A stretch of 10,519 nucleotides of DNA from NCBI GenBank assembly GCA_017500745.1, contig JAFVYE010000082.1:1-10519 (forward strand), written 5' to 3'. A program made the translations under genes and the position numbers. Below, piece by piece: positions 1-5,990 of the stretch; within the stretch, counting starts at the first letter, position 1, and every line of letters begins with the position of its first letter. The stretch is from Clostridia bacterium. GTDB taxonomy: Bacteria > Bacillota > Clostridia > Christensenellales > CAG-917. Under the pieces are notes generated by a model, which ran no database searches, was not told the origin of the DNA, and saw only the letters and a list, made by a program, of their open reading frames with translations.

Positions 1-435
1 AGTGGCGCAAATAGTGTTCTTGAAAAGATGGCGGGAGAGGGATTGATTGTGCGTCCAATCACTATAAGCAAAGCAAGCGTTGTCACCAATGACAAGGACC
101 TAAACGAGCAGATTGACCTTGCCTTGACCTACTTTGACGTTGCCTTTGACACCCTCTACAAATTGTCCAATGACCTTGCTGATGAGCATGTTGCTGTTGA
201 GGATGTAAACATCAAAATCAAGGTTTTATATGCACAAATTGAAGATATAAAAGCCGTGTTTTATGAAAACACAAAAGATTGTACCCTTGCCTCCGTCACC
301 GAAATCAAGCTGGCTCTTGTCACTTGTCTTGCTATAATTGACGGGGTTGAAACGGGTGATTTGGCAAAGACATTGTCCTCTCTAAGACGCCAAACCGTGC
401 AGTTGGTTTTTTGCAGAAGCGCCCTCAAAATTTAG
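1..435 (+). CDS. Hypothetical protein, probably 5'-truncated by the window edge
   Basis: I do not recognise the family. The frame is open from base 1 to the stop at 433-435. The first ATG in frame is at 28, but it has no convincing Shine-Dalgarno. A GTG at 49 sits 7 nt after a purine-rich GGGAGAGGGA stretch and could be an internal or true start. The reading frame may equally continue upstream of the window, so I annotate it as partial. The visible ~144 residues are acidic to neutral and look largely helical (heptad-like stretches such as LNEQIDLALTYFDVAFDTL), with two cysteines and an Arg-rich spot (SLRRQTVQL) near the C-terminus. There is no signal peptide, metal motif or nucleotide-binding loop. 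It lies 92 bp upstream of dnaX in the same direction, without an obvious terminator between. Since dnaX has its own strong promoter, shared function cannot be assumed. Existence as a gene is likely; function is unknown. Confidence 0.6.
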   Translation, partial: SGANSVLEKMAGEGLIVRPITISKASVVTNDKDLNEQIDLALTYFDVAFDTLYKLSNDLADEHVAVEDVNIKIKVLYAQIEDIKAVFYENTKDCTLASVTEIKLALVTCLAIIDGVETGDLAKTLSSLRRQTVQLVFCRSALKI

Positions 436-491
436 AGTTTAGTTGCGCAAAAACACAAAAATCAGATGTTGAAAAGTTGTAAAACTATTTC

Positions 492-520
492 TTGCAATAT
501 TTATTATATTAGATTATAAT
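492..520 (+). promoter_or_regulatory. Sigma-70-type promoter of dnaX (leaderless)
   Basis: A -35 element TTGCAA (492-497), a 17-bp spacer and a perfect -10 TATAAT (515-520) sit directly before dnaX. Only 7 bases separate the -10 box from the ATG at 528, so transcription should begin at or within a base or two of the start codon. The region before the ATG is AT-only and has no Shine-Dalgarno, which fits a leaderless mRNA. The same TTGCAA-17 design recurs at the galT and galK promoters, which supports it as a genuine promoter form in this genome. Confidence 0.8.
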
Positions 521-527
521 ATATTTT

Positions 528-2024
528 ATGGCGAACATTTCTTTATATCGCAGATATCGTCCAGAGACCTTTGAGGACGTCATTGGTCAAGACCATATCG
601 TGCGCACTCTGAAAAATCAAATAGCAAACGGCACAGTTGGTCATGCTTACCTGTTTACCGGCACAAGAGGAACAGGCAAGACCTCTGTCGCGCGCATTTT
701 TGCCCGTGCTGTCAACTGCATGCACCCCGTGGATGCATCCCCTTGTGGAAAGTGTCCTGCTTGCTTGGAGCTTGCTCTCAGCGACAATTTTGACATCATT
801 GAAATTGACGCAGCATCCAACACCAGCGTTGATCAAATTCGTGAGCTCATTGACAAGGTTGGTTTTCCTCCCACCATTGGCAAGTACAAAGTCTACATCA
901 TAGACGAAGTTCACATGCTGTCAAAGAACGCATTCAATGCTTTCCTCAAAACCTTGGAGGAGCCCCCTGCCCACGCAATCTTCATTCTTGCCACAACTGA
1001 GGTCCATCAAATCCCTGCAACCATACTTTCAAGATGCTTGCGATTTGACTTCCGTTTGGTGTCTGCGTCCATGATTGCAGAAAGGTTGAAGCACGTGTTT
1101 GACGACATTCACGTGACCTACGACAATGAAGGCGTCAGCGTCATTGCCAACGCAGGTCGTGGTAGTGTCCGTGATGCATTGTCCATTGCGGATATGTGTG
1201 TCAGCTACTCTGGTGGAAACATCACCTACAACAGCGTCCTTGAAGTCCTTGGAGCATCAGATCCCGCCAAGATCGCTCATCTTGCAGACGCCGTGGCCAG
1301 CGGTGACGTGGACGGCGCTCTCACAGAGATTGCAAGAATGTGTGAGATGGGCAAGAGCATGCCTGTTTTGGCCAGCGATTTGTCATCATTTTTCAGAAAC
1401 GTACTTTATATTAAGACGTGCAAAAACGCCAAACAGCTTTTGTCAATCCCTGACACCACATACACACTTCTCGTTGAGGTGGCCAAAAAGTATAGTGTTG
1501 CCAAGTGCATGACCATAATGAAAGCAATGAATGCTCTTGAAGGCGATTTTAGATACAGCACCCAACATCGCATTTTGCTTGAAGCTGCAATCGTCAGTTG
1601 CGCCGCAGGCCCCGAGGCCAGCGACAACGCAAAAATCAGAGAGCTTGAAGCCAAAGTAATGGCCTTGGAGAAAAAAGTCAAATCAATGGCGCAGTCGGGT
1701 TTTAAGCCGACACCTGTCAAATCGGATGCCCGACAGGTGTGGCAGAACGTGGCATCCGAGCTTATGAACAGAGGACAACGTTTGCTTGCCCTTGCTGTTC
1801 TTGAAGCAGACGTATCAAGTGACGACAAAAAGTTTGTTGTTGCCATCTCAACAAAGGCAACCTACGACATTTTGACGGACAAGACCAATCGTGACATCCT
1901 CAACGATGTTTTCAAGGCATTGTCCAACCTTGAGCTTGACATCAAACACGTTGCAAAGTACGAGGAGGACAAGTCCTTGCCCTTTGTCAAGTCAATGTTT
2001 GGAAGCAAGCTTGAAATTAAATAA
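528..2024 (+). CDS. dnaX: DNA polymerase III subunit gamma/tau (clamp loader)
   Basis: This is the ATPase subunit of the clamp loader, which opens the beta sliding clamp and places it on primed DNA at the replication fork. The 498-residue product starts with the family hallmark SLYRRYRPETFEDVIGQ. It then shows Walker A GTRGTGKT (45-52), a zinc site C64/C73/C76/C79, Walker B with DEVH (126-129), an SRC arginine-finger motif (168-170) and sensor 2 GSVRDALS (212-219). Domain III helices follow to about 360, then a short charged linker (365-405) and a C-terminal domain (about 406-498). It is shorter than E. coli tau (643) but close to many Firmicutes forms. The ATG at 528 is chosen because the conserved N-terminus begins there, although it has no Shine-Dalgarno; the promoter -10 box ends 7 nt upstream. 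It is first in the dnaX-ybaB-recR operon. Codons 382-383 are AAA AAA within an A6 run, exactly at the domain III/linker border; slippage there would give a gamma-like short form (see findings). Confidence 0.97.
   Translation: MANISLYRRYRPETFEDVIGQDHIVRTLKNQIANGTVGHAYLFTGTRGTGKTSVARIFARAVNCMHPVDASPCGKCPACLELALSDNFDIIEIDAASNTSVDQIRELIDKVGFPPTIGKYKVYIIDEVHMLSKNAFNAFLKTLEEPPAHAIFILATTEVHQIPATILSRCLRFDFRLVSASMIAERLKHVFDDIHVTYDNEGVSVIANAGRGSVRDALSIADMCVSYSGGNITYNSVLEVLGASDPAKIAHLADAVASGDVDGALTEIARMCEMGKSMPVLASDLSSFFRNVLYIKTCKNAKQLLSIPDTTYTLLVEVAKKYSVAKCMTIMKAMNALEGDFRYSTQHRILLEAAIVSCAAGPEASDNAKIRELEAKVMALEKKVKSMAQSGFKPTPVKSDARQVWQNVASELMNRGQRLLALAVLEADVSSDDKKFVVAISTKATYDILTDKTNRDILNDVFKALSNLELDIKHVAKYEEDKSLPFVKSMFGSKLEIK
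1710..1740 (+). repeat. 9-bp perfect inverted repeat inside the dnaX linker region
   Basis: ACACCTGTC (1710-1718) and GACAGGTGT (1732-1740) form a perfect 9-bp stem with a 13-nt loop. It lies in the part of dnaX coding for the linker after domain III. A smaller 5-bp hairpin, GTCGG (1694-1698) with CCGAC (1707-1711), sits immediately before and overlaps it by two bases, so the two are alternatives. Both lie downstream of the A6 run at 1671-1676. Codon constraint does not require this symmetry, but a 9-bp stem can arise by chance in 10 kb. Confidence 0.5.
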
Positions 2025-2051
2025 TCTAATACAACCTAAAAGGAGAACAAT

Positions 2052-2375
2052 ATGGGATACGGCGGATTTGGCGGTGGAAACATGCAACAAATCATGAAAC
2101 AAGCACAAGCAATGCAAAGAAAGCTTCAACAAGCACAAGAACAACTTGCAGAAGAAGAAGTCACCGGCACAGCAGCAGGTGGCATGGTTGAGGTCACACT
2201 CAAGGGCAACAAAACTCCCGTGGCAGTCACCATTGACCCCGAAGCAGTTGATCCTGATGACGTTGAAATGCTTGAAGACATGGTGCTTGCAGCCCTCAAC
2301 GATGCAATGAAGCAAGCAGACGACCTTTCAAATGAATTGCTCGGACCTCTTGCTGGCGCAGGTGGAATGTTTTAA
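2052..2375 (+). CDS. ybaB: YbaB/EbfC family nucleoid-associated protein
   Basis: This small DNA-binding protein forms dimers that coat DNA and is almost always encoded between dnaX and recR. The 107-residue length is typical. The N-terminus is glycine-rich (GYGGFGGGNM), followed by the long Gln/Lys-rich helix (MQQIMKQAQAMQRKLQQAQ) and the family core: VTGTAAGGMVEVTLKGN, then VTIDPEAVDPDDVEMLEDM, then a C-terminal helix with LNDAMKQADD. A strong Shine-Dalgarno (AAAAGGAG, 2037-2044) lies 7 nt before the ATG. The gene follows dnaX by 27 nt and precedes recR by 2 nt, so it is probably co-transcribed with both. The family's precise role is unsettled; a link with RecR-dependent repair and general nucleoid structure has been proposed. 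Confidence 0.95.
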   Translation: MGYGGFGGGNMQQIMKQAQAMQRKLQQAQEQLAEEEVTGTAAGGMVEVTLKGNKTPVAVTIDPEAVDPDDVEMLEDMVLAALNDAMKQADDLSNELLGPLAGAGGMF

Positions 2376-2377
2376 TT

Positions 2378-2965
2378 ATGAAATATATTGAACCACTTTC
2401 AAGACTGATTGCTGCCTTTTCAAAGTTGCCCTCTGTTGGCGAAAAGACTGCGGCAAGATATGCCTACGCAGTGCTCAATTCAAGCGATGAGGACGTGGAG
2501 GAATTGGCATCAGCCATTGCCACGTTGAAGCAAAACGTGCATTTTTGCAGTGTGTGTGGCAACTTCACAGAACATGACGTCTGTGACATTTGCGCATCTC
2601 GTGAGGCAAAAACAATCTGCGTTGTCAAGGAGCCCCGTGACATAACCGCCCTTGAAAAAGTCAAGGATTTCAAGGGAGTTTATCACGTCCTTCACGGTGT
2701 CATTTCACCCATGGACAAGATTGGCCCCAACGACATTCGCATCAAAGAGCTCCTTCAAAGATTGACTCCAGAGGTGGAGGAAGTCATCCTTGCCACCAAC
2801 CCTGACGTAGAGGGCGAAGCAACGGCAATGTACATCGCTCGCCTTGTCAAGCCATTGGGCATAAAGGTGTCACGCATTGCCCGTGGATTGCCTGAGGGAT
2901 CTGTCATTGAGTACGCAGATGAAAGCACTCTGTCACGTGCTTTGTCAAGCAGAATTGAACTTTGA
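2378..2965 (+). CDS. recR: Recombination mediator protein RecR
   Basis: RecR works with RecO (and RecF) to load RecA on SSB-coated single-stranded DNA during gap repair. All expected parts are present in 195 residues (family about 198): an N-terminal helix-hairpin-helix (KLPSVGEKTAARYA, 17-30), a C4 zinc finger C57-x2-C60-x8-C69-x2-C72, a Toprim domain from about 79 (CVVKEPRDITALE, then NPDVEGEATAMY at 141-152), and the C-terminal Walker-B-like tail ending EYADESTLSRALSSRIEL. One small departure is GLPEGSVIEY where GxPxGGxLEY is commoner. The ATG lies 2 nt after the ybaB stop with no Shine-Dalgarno of its own, so translation is probably coupled to ybaB. A strong terminator follows at 3052. 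Confidence 0.96.
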   Translation: MKYIEPLSRLIAAFSKLPSVGEKTAARYAYAVLNSSDEDVEELASAIATLKQNVHFCSVCGNFTEHDVCDICASREAKTICVVKEPRDITALEKVKDFKGVYHVLHGVISPMDKIGPNDIRIKELLQRLTPEVEEVILATNPDVEGEATAMYIARLVKPLGIKVSRIARGLPEGSVIEYADESTLSRALSSRIEL

Positions 2966-2991
2966 CAAATTAGATTGAAATTACAAAAAGT

Positions 2992-3026
2992 AGTGTTTAT
3001 CCCATCAATTTGACAGCATAAACACT
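2992..3026. repeat. AT-rich inverted repeat between recR and the terminator
   Basis: AGTGTTTAT (2992-3000) and ATAAACACT (3018-3026) are perfect 9-bp complementary arms around a 17-nt loop. The right arm overlaps CACTTGA (3023-3029), which could instead pair with TCAAGTG (3064-3070) in the terminator's loop and right arm. The three elements therefore form a set of mutually exclusive pairings in the recR 3' UTR. No start codon with a ribosome binding site lies here. Function unknown; it may simply be a 3'-end processing or stability hairpin. Confidence 0.45.
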
Positions 3027-3051
3027 TGAAAATGCGCAATAAAGCAAAAAT

Positions 3052-3080
3052 AAAACGGCACAATCAAGTGCCGTTTTTTT
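3052..3080. terminator. Bidirectional intrinsic terminator for recR and galT
   Basis: AAAACGGCAC (3052-3061) pairs with GTGCCGTTTT (3068-3077) around a 6-nt loop. It is followed by a T run to 3080 on the plus strand. Read on the minus strand, the A-rich left flank becomes TTTTATTTTTG. It lies between two converging genes (recR ends at 2965, galT at 3094), as expected of a shared terminator. Confidence 0.9.
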
Positions 3081-3093
3081 GTTGTGAATTGTG

Positions 3094-4626
3094 TCAGTCA
3101 ATGACGGAGTGGATGAATTTGTCAAAGCTGGTTTGTCCTTGTTCATCACACTTGAACACAGCTGTGCAATCCAAGATTTTTTCACAAGTTTGGTTGATGT
3201 AATCTGTGATTGCATCTCCAGCTTCCTTGTCCTTCATGGCTGTGCCGTTGGTGGCTGTGAGCTGTGCAATCATGCCAAGATGCTTGTTGAGAGGATGTCC
3301 GTCCTCGCTGATTGCTTTGAAGTCAAGAGGTGTTGTTCCTGTCAGGATGTCTTTGATTTGAGCGCACTCTTTGGCAAGGCGTCCGGGAAGTATGAACAGC
3401 CCCATTGCCTCAATGATGCCAATTGACTCTTGCTTGATATTGTGCATATCTGCGGTGGGGTGGAAGATGCCGTGAGGATGAGTGTCATCTGTGCGGTTGT
3501 TGCGGAGGATCAAGATGATGGTGTACTCGCCGTCGCTGTTGAGGTATGCTATGGGAGTGACGGTGTTGTGTTGAGCGGTGGTGCATGCAATGACTCCAAC
3601 GCTCTCATCGGTGTAGGTGTCCCAAGCGGAGCGGAACTTTTCTGCAAGGGCGGTCACCTGATTTTTGTTTTTGCCTTCAATGCGGACAATGGAGTTGTAC
3701 CAGTCCACGATGGACACGTTGCAGTTGGGATATTCTCTCACGAGATAGTGTTTTCTTGCAGGGCGATTGAACACGGGCAGGGCCTTGCTTCCTCCTTGAT
3801 AGTGGTCGTGGGCAAGCACAGATCCGCCAACGATGGGGAGGGGTGCGTTTGATCCAAGGAAGTAATCGGGGAACAGGTCCACGAAGTCAACCATACGCTT
3901 GAATGAATCTCCCGTAAGCTTCATAGGGCGATGTTCACGGCTTATGGCGATGATATGTTCGGGGAAGTACTCATAGGGTGAAAATTGCATAAACCAATCC
4001 TCTCCGTTGAGTTCAAGAGGGATTGTGCGGATATGTTGTCTTGCAGGTTGTGCTGCATTGCCGTAGTGACCGATGTTTTCACCGCAAAGAACGCATTTGG
4101 GATAGCCGGTTTTTGCGTTTTTGGCACGTTCAATTTCTTCGGCTGTTTTTTCGGGCTTTGCAAGGTTGATTGTGACGATGACGTTGCCACGCTGGGTGTT
4201 TTCGTGCTCCCACTTGATGTTTTTGTCAAGGTCGGGACGGCGGAGATAGGTGGAGTGCTCCTCAATGGATTGAAGCCACTTGGCCGCCTCTCTTGATCCC
4301 TTGTGAGCGGCGATGTTGTCAAAGCGCTCAATGGTTGCCATGGGGCGGGGCATCAACGTGCCCATAACTCTGCCTTCAAAGAGGAGGCGATCGCTTTCAA
4401 GATAAAGCTTCTTTTTGACAGCAACGTCAAAGAGCTCGCCAAGGACTTGATAGAGCTCGTATTGACCGATGTCATCGGTGTAGGGTTCGGTGACACCAAA
4501 GAAGTTCAAAAGCTCGTTTTCTACATAAATTGCGTCAAGATCTTGAAGTTCAAGATGGTTTGTTGCGTGGTCAATCAGACGTCTGATATTACGCCTTGTA
4601 AGTTCTTCAATTGATTTTCTGGGCAT
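3094..4626 (-). CDS. galT: UDP-glucose--hexose-1-phosphate uridylyltransferase, type 2
   Basis: This enzyme transfers UMP from UDP-glucose to galactose-1-phosphate, the second step of the Leloir pathway, in the cytoplasm. The 510-residue length and sequence fit the long Firmicutes-type GalT rather than the ~350-residue E. coli type. Landmarks are an N-terminal helical region, a Cys pair KCVLCGENIGH (C178, C181), QFSPYEYFPEH (214-224), the catalytic His block GGSVLAHDHYQGG (267-279), and TDDTHPHGIFHP with NIKQESIGIIEAMGLFILP further on. I start at the ATG at 4626-4624 because GGAGG (4636-4632) lies 5 nt ahead. A TTG four codons upstream is in frame but its bases run into that Shine-Dalgarno, so it is unlikely to be the start. 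It diverges from galK, which supplies its substrate; galE is not in the window. Promoter: TTGCAA-17-TATAAT on the minus strand at 4732-4704, giving a leader of about 70 nt. Confidence 0.96.
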   Translation of the reverse strand: MPRKSIEELTRRNIRRLIDHATNHLELQDLDAIYVENELLNFFGVTEPYTDDIGQYELYQVLGELFDVAVKKKLYLESDRLLFEGRVMGTLMPRPMATIERFDNIAAHKGSREAAKWLQSIEEHSTYLRRPDLDKNIKWEHENTQRGNVIVTINLAKPEKTAEEIERAKNAKTGYPKCVLCGENIGHYGNAAQPARQHIRTIPLELNGEDWFMQFSPYEYFPEHIIAISREHRPMKLTGDSFKRMVDFVDLFPDYFLGSNAPLPIVGGSVLAHDHYQGGSKALPVFNRPARKHYLVREYPNCNVSIVDWYNSIVRIEGKNKNQVTALAEKFRSAWDTYTDESVGVIACTTAQHNTVTPIAYLNSDGEYTIILILRNNRTDDTHPHGIFHPTADMHNIKQESIGIIEAMGLFILPGRLAKECAQIKDILTGTTPLDFKAISEDGHPLNKHLGMIAQLTATNGTAMKDKEAGDAITDYINQTCEKILDCTAVFKCDEQGQTSFDKFIHSVID

Positions 4627-4646
4627 AGAAACCTCCAAATCGCAAG

Positions 4647-4668
4647 ATTTGCATTTTGTATTGCAAAT
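4647..4668. repeat. Inverted repeat overlapping the galK -35 box, in the galT leader
   Basis: ATTTGCA (4647-4653) and TGCAAAT (4662-4668) are perfect 7-bp arms around an 8-bp spacer. The right arm covers the galK -35 element (4661-4666). The whole also lies in the galT 5' leader, where it could fold as a hairpin just before the Shine-Dalgarno. Its geometry would suit a dimeric repressor; this is inference. Confidence 0.45.
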
Positions 4669-4689
4669 GGTGGATGGTTGTGGTAAAAT
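4661..4689 (+). promoter_or_regulatory. Predicted galK-lgt-pncB promoter
   Basis: -35 TTGCAA (4661-4666), 17-bp spacer, -10 TAAAAT (4684-4689) preceded by TGG, i.e. an extended -10 TGn motif. The start point would be near 4696, giving a leader of about 36 nt that contains the galK Shine-Dalgarno AAGGA (4716-4720). Its -35 and spacer length match the dnaX and galT promoters exactly. Confidence 0.6.
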
Positions 4690-4691
4690 AA

Positions 4692-4706
4692 AATAACATA
4701 GTTATT
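4692..4706. promoter_or_regulatory. Candidate operator between the galT and galK start points
   Basis: AATAAC (4692-4697) and GTTATT (4701-4706) are complementary arms around a 3-bp centre. The 15-bp palindrome covers both predicted transcription start points and the edge of the galT -10 box. A protein bound here would block both promoters. No regulator gene is present in the window, so this rests on symmetry and position alone. Confidence 0.35.
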
Positions 4707-4732
4707 ATATATCGCAAGGAACATAATTGCAA
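4704..4732 (-). promoter_or_regulatory. Predicted galT promoter, overlapping the galK leader and start
   Basis: On the minus strand: -35 TTGCAA (4732-4727), 17-bp spacer, perfect -10 TATAAT (4709-4704), start near 4697. The -35 overlaps the first base of the galK start codon, so this promoter lies wholly within the galK 5' leader. It is identical in both hexamers and spacer length to the dnaX promoter. Confidence 0.75.
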
Positions 4733-5988
4733 TGGCTTTTGACAAGATTTTTGAAAGCAACAACTTTAAAACCATCTGCCGTGACCTCTACGGCGAGTTC
4801 AATCCTGACAAGGTCAAAACCTATCAAGGACTTGTTGACATGCACGTGGGTGAGTTGGGCTACGAGCCCGAGGAGTTTTATTCATCCTCTGGCCGCATTG
4901 AAATTGTGGGCAACCACACCGACCACAACGCAGGCAAGGTGCTTTGTGCAGCAATCACCGTGGACACGTTGAGCGCTGTTTCAAGGAGAGATGACGGACT
5001 CATCAAGGTCAAATCTCACGGATATCCCGCAATGAACGTGGACGTAAATGACGTAGCGTTCAATCTTGACGAGGTGGGCACTTCCACGGCAATAATCAAG
5101 GGCGTGGTGGACTATTTTCTTCGTGCAGGCAAAAAGGTGGGTGGCTTCAATGCCTACACCACTTCAAACGTGCCCAAGGGCAGTGGTGTGTCCTCATCAA
5201 GCGCATTTGAGTTGCTCATTGCAGAGATATTGAACGTGCTTTATAATGACGGCACTCTTGATCCTGTTTTCAAGGCAAAGGCATCACAATATGCTGAGTG
5301 TGCGTACTTTGGCAAGCCCTGTGGACTTATGGACCAAAGCGCCATTGCACTTGGTGGTGTCAACATGATTGACTTCCACTCCTTTGAAACACCCATCATT
5401 GAAAGCGCAGAATGGAAGTTTGATGACCTTGACGTATATGTTATTGCAACCGGAGGAGACCATTGTGACCTCACAGACGACTATGCAGCAATCCCTCAAG
5501 AGATGAGGTCTGTGGCAGAGGTCCTTGGTGGCAAGCTTCTCCGTGACGTTGCACCCGAAGCATTCTACAATGAAAAGGCAAATTTGGTGGGCAAGGTCAG
5601 CGACAGAGCACTGCTCAGAGCAGAGCATTATTATGAAGAAAACCTCCGTGTTGAAAAGGCATTTAAAGCCGTTTGTGACGGAGATGAAGCCACTTTCTTG
5701 CAAATGGTGAATGAAAGTGGAATCAGCAGCAGATACAAGCTTCAAAACCTCTATTCACCCAAAGGCAAGTCCCACGCACTTGAAGATGCTCTTGACAGCA
5801 TTGAAGGCATGGATGGTGTTGTTGGCAAGCGTGTCCATGGTGGCGGTTTTGCAGGCACAATACTCGTGTTTGTCAAAAAAGCAAGTTCATCAAGCGCAAA
5901 TGAGCGCTTCAAGTCCTTGTTTGGTGCAAACAATGTTTTCAAACTCTCCATCCGTCCTTGTGGCGCAGTGAGAGTGATTGGGAGATGA
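4732..5988 (+). CDS. galK: Galactokinase (GHMP kinase family)
   Basis: It phosphorylates alpha-D-galactose with ATP to galactose-1-phosphate, the substrate of the divergently encoded GalT. The 418-residue protein carries the three GHMP kinase motifs: the galactokinase signature GRIEIVGNHTDHNAG (54-68), the ATP loop NVPKGSGVSSSSA (about 147-159), and the C-terminal HGGGFAGTILVF. CGLMDQSA supplies the expected catalytic Asp (canonical CGIMDQF). The signature has Asn (GNHTDH) where E. coli GalK has Glu (GEHTDY). This variant is common in clostridial galactokinases, together with the TGGDHCDLTDDYAAIP segment seen here. Substrate specificity is therefore inferred mainly from the galT neighbour; a related sugar kinase remains possible. 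The Shine-Dalgarno AAGGA (4716-4720) is 11 nt from the ATG, rather far. lgt follows after 2 nt, so galK heads a galK-lgt-pncB transcript. Confidence 0.93.
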   Translation: MAFDKIFESNNFKTICRDLYGEFNPDKVKTYQGLVDMHVGELGYEPEEFYSSSGRIEIVGNHTDHNAGKVLCAAITVDTLSAVSRRDDGLIKVKSHGYPAMNVDVNDVAFNLDEVGTSTAIIKGVVDYFLRAGKKVGGFNAYTTSNVPKGSGVSSSSAFELLIAEILNVLYNDGTLDPVFKAKASQYAECAYFGKPCGLMDQSAIALGGVNMIDFHSFETPIIESAEWKFDDLDVYVIATGGDHCDLTDDYAAIPQEMRSVAEVLGGKLLRDVAPEAFYNEKANLVGKVSDRALLRAEHYYEENLRVEKAFKAVCDGDEATFLQMVNESGISSRYKLQNLYSPKGKSHALEDALDSIEGMDGVVGKRVHGGGFAGTILVFVKKASSSSANERFKSLFGANNVFKLSIRPCGAVRVIGR

Positions 5989-5990
5989 CT

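Noticed and set aside
543..914. 123-codon open frame on the minus strand inside dnaX
   Set aside because: It lies antisense to the most conserved dnaX motifs (Walker A and B), has no ribosome binding site, and its protein is unlike any family; a shadow frame.
2962..2990. TTGACA at the recR stop as a promoter for a small RNA
   Set aside because: No acceptable -10 box lies 16-18 bp downstream (the region reads AAAAAG); treated as chance.
3430..3852. 140-codon open frame on the plus strand opposite galT (and similar ones at 3091-3426, 3985-4296, 4303-4614)
   Set aside because: All are antisense to the clearly coding galT, with composition expected from reverse-complement codon bias and no start signals.
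4627..4638. TTG start for galT, four codons upstream of the ATG
   Set aside because: The TTG runs directly into the GGAGG that serves the ATG at 4626, so the ATG is the better start.
5284..5745. 153-codon open frame on the minus strand opposite galK
   Set aside because: Antisense to conserved galactokinase sequence, with no SD, promoter or recognisable protein.
5958..5990. Longer lgt starting at GTG 5958 or ATG 5985
   Set aside because: The extra residues are hydrophilic readings of the galK 3' end; GGGAG is well placed only for ATG 5991. 5985 cannot be fully excluded.
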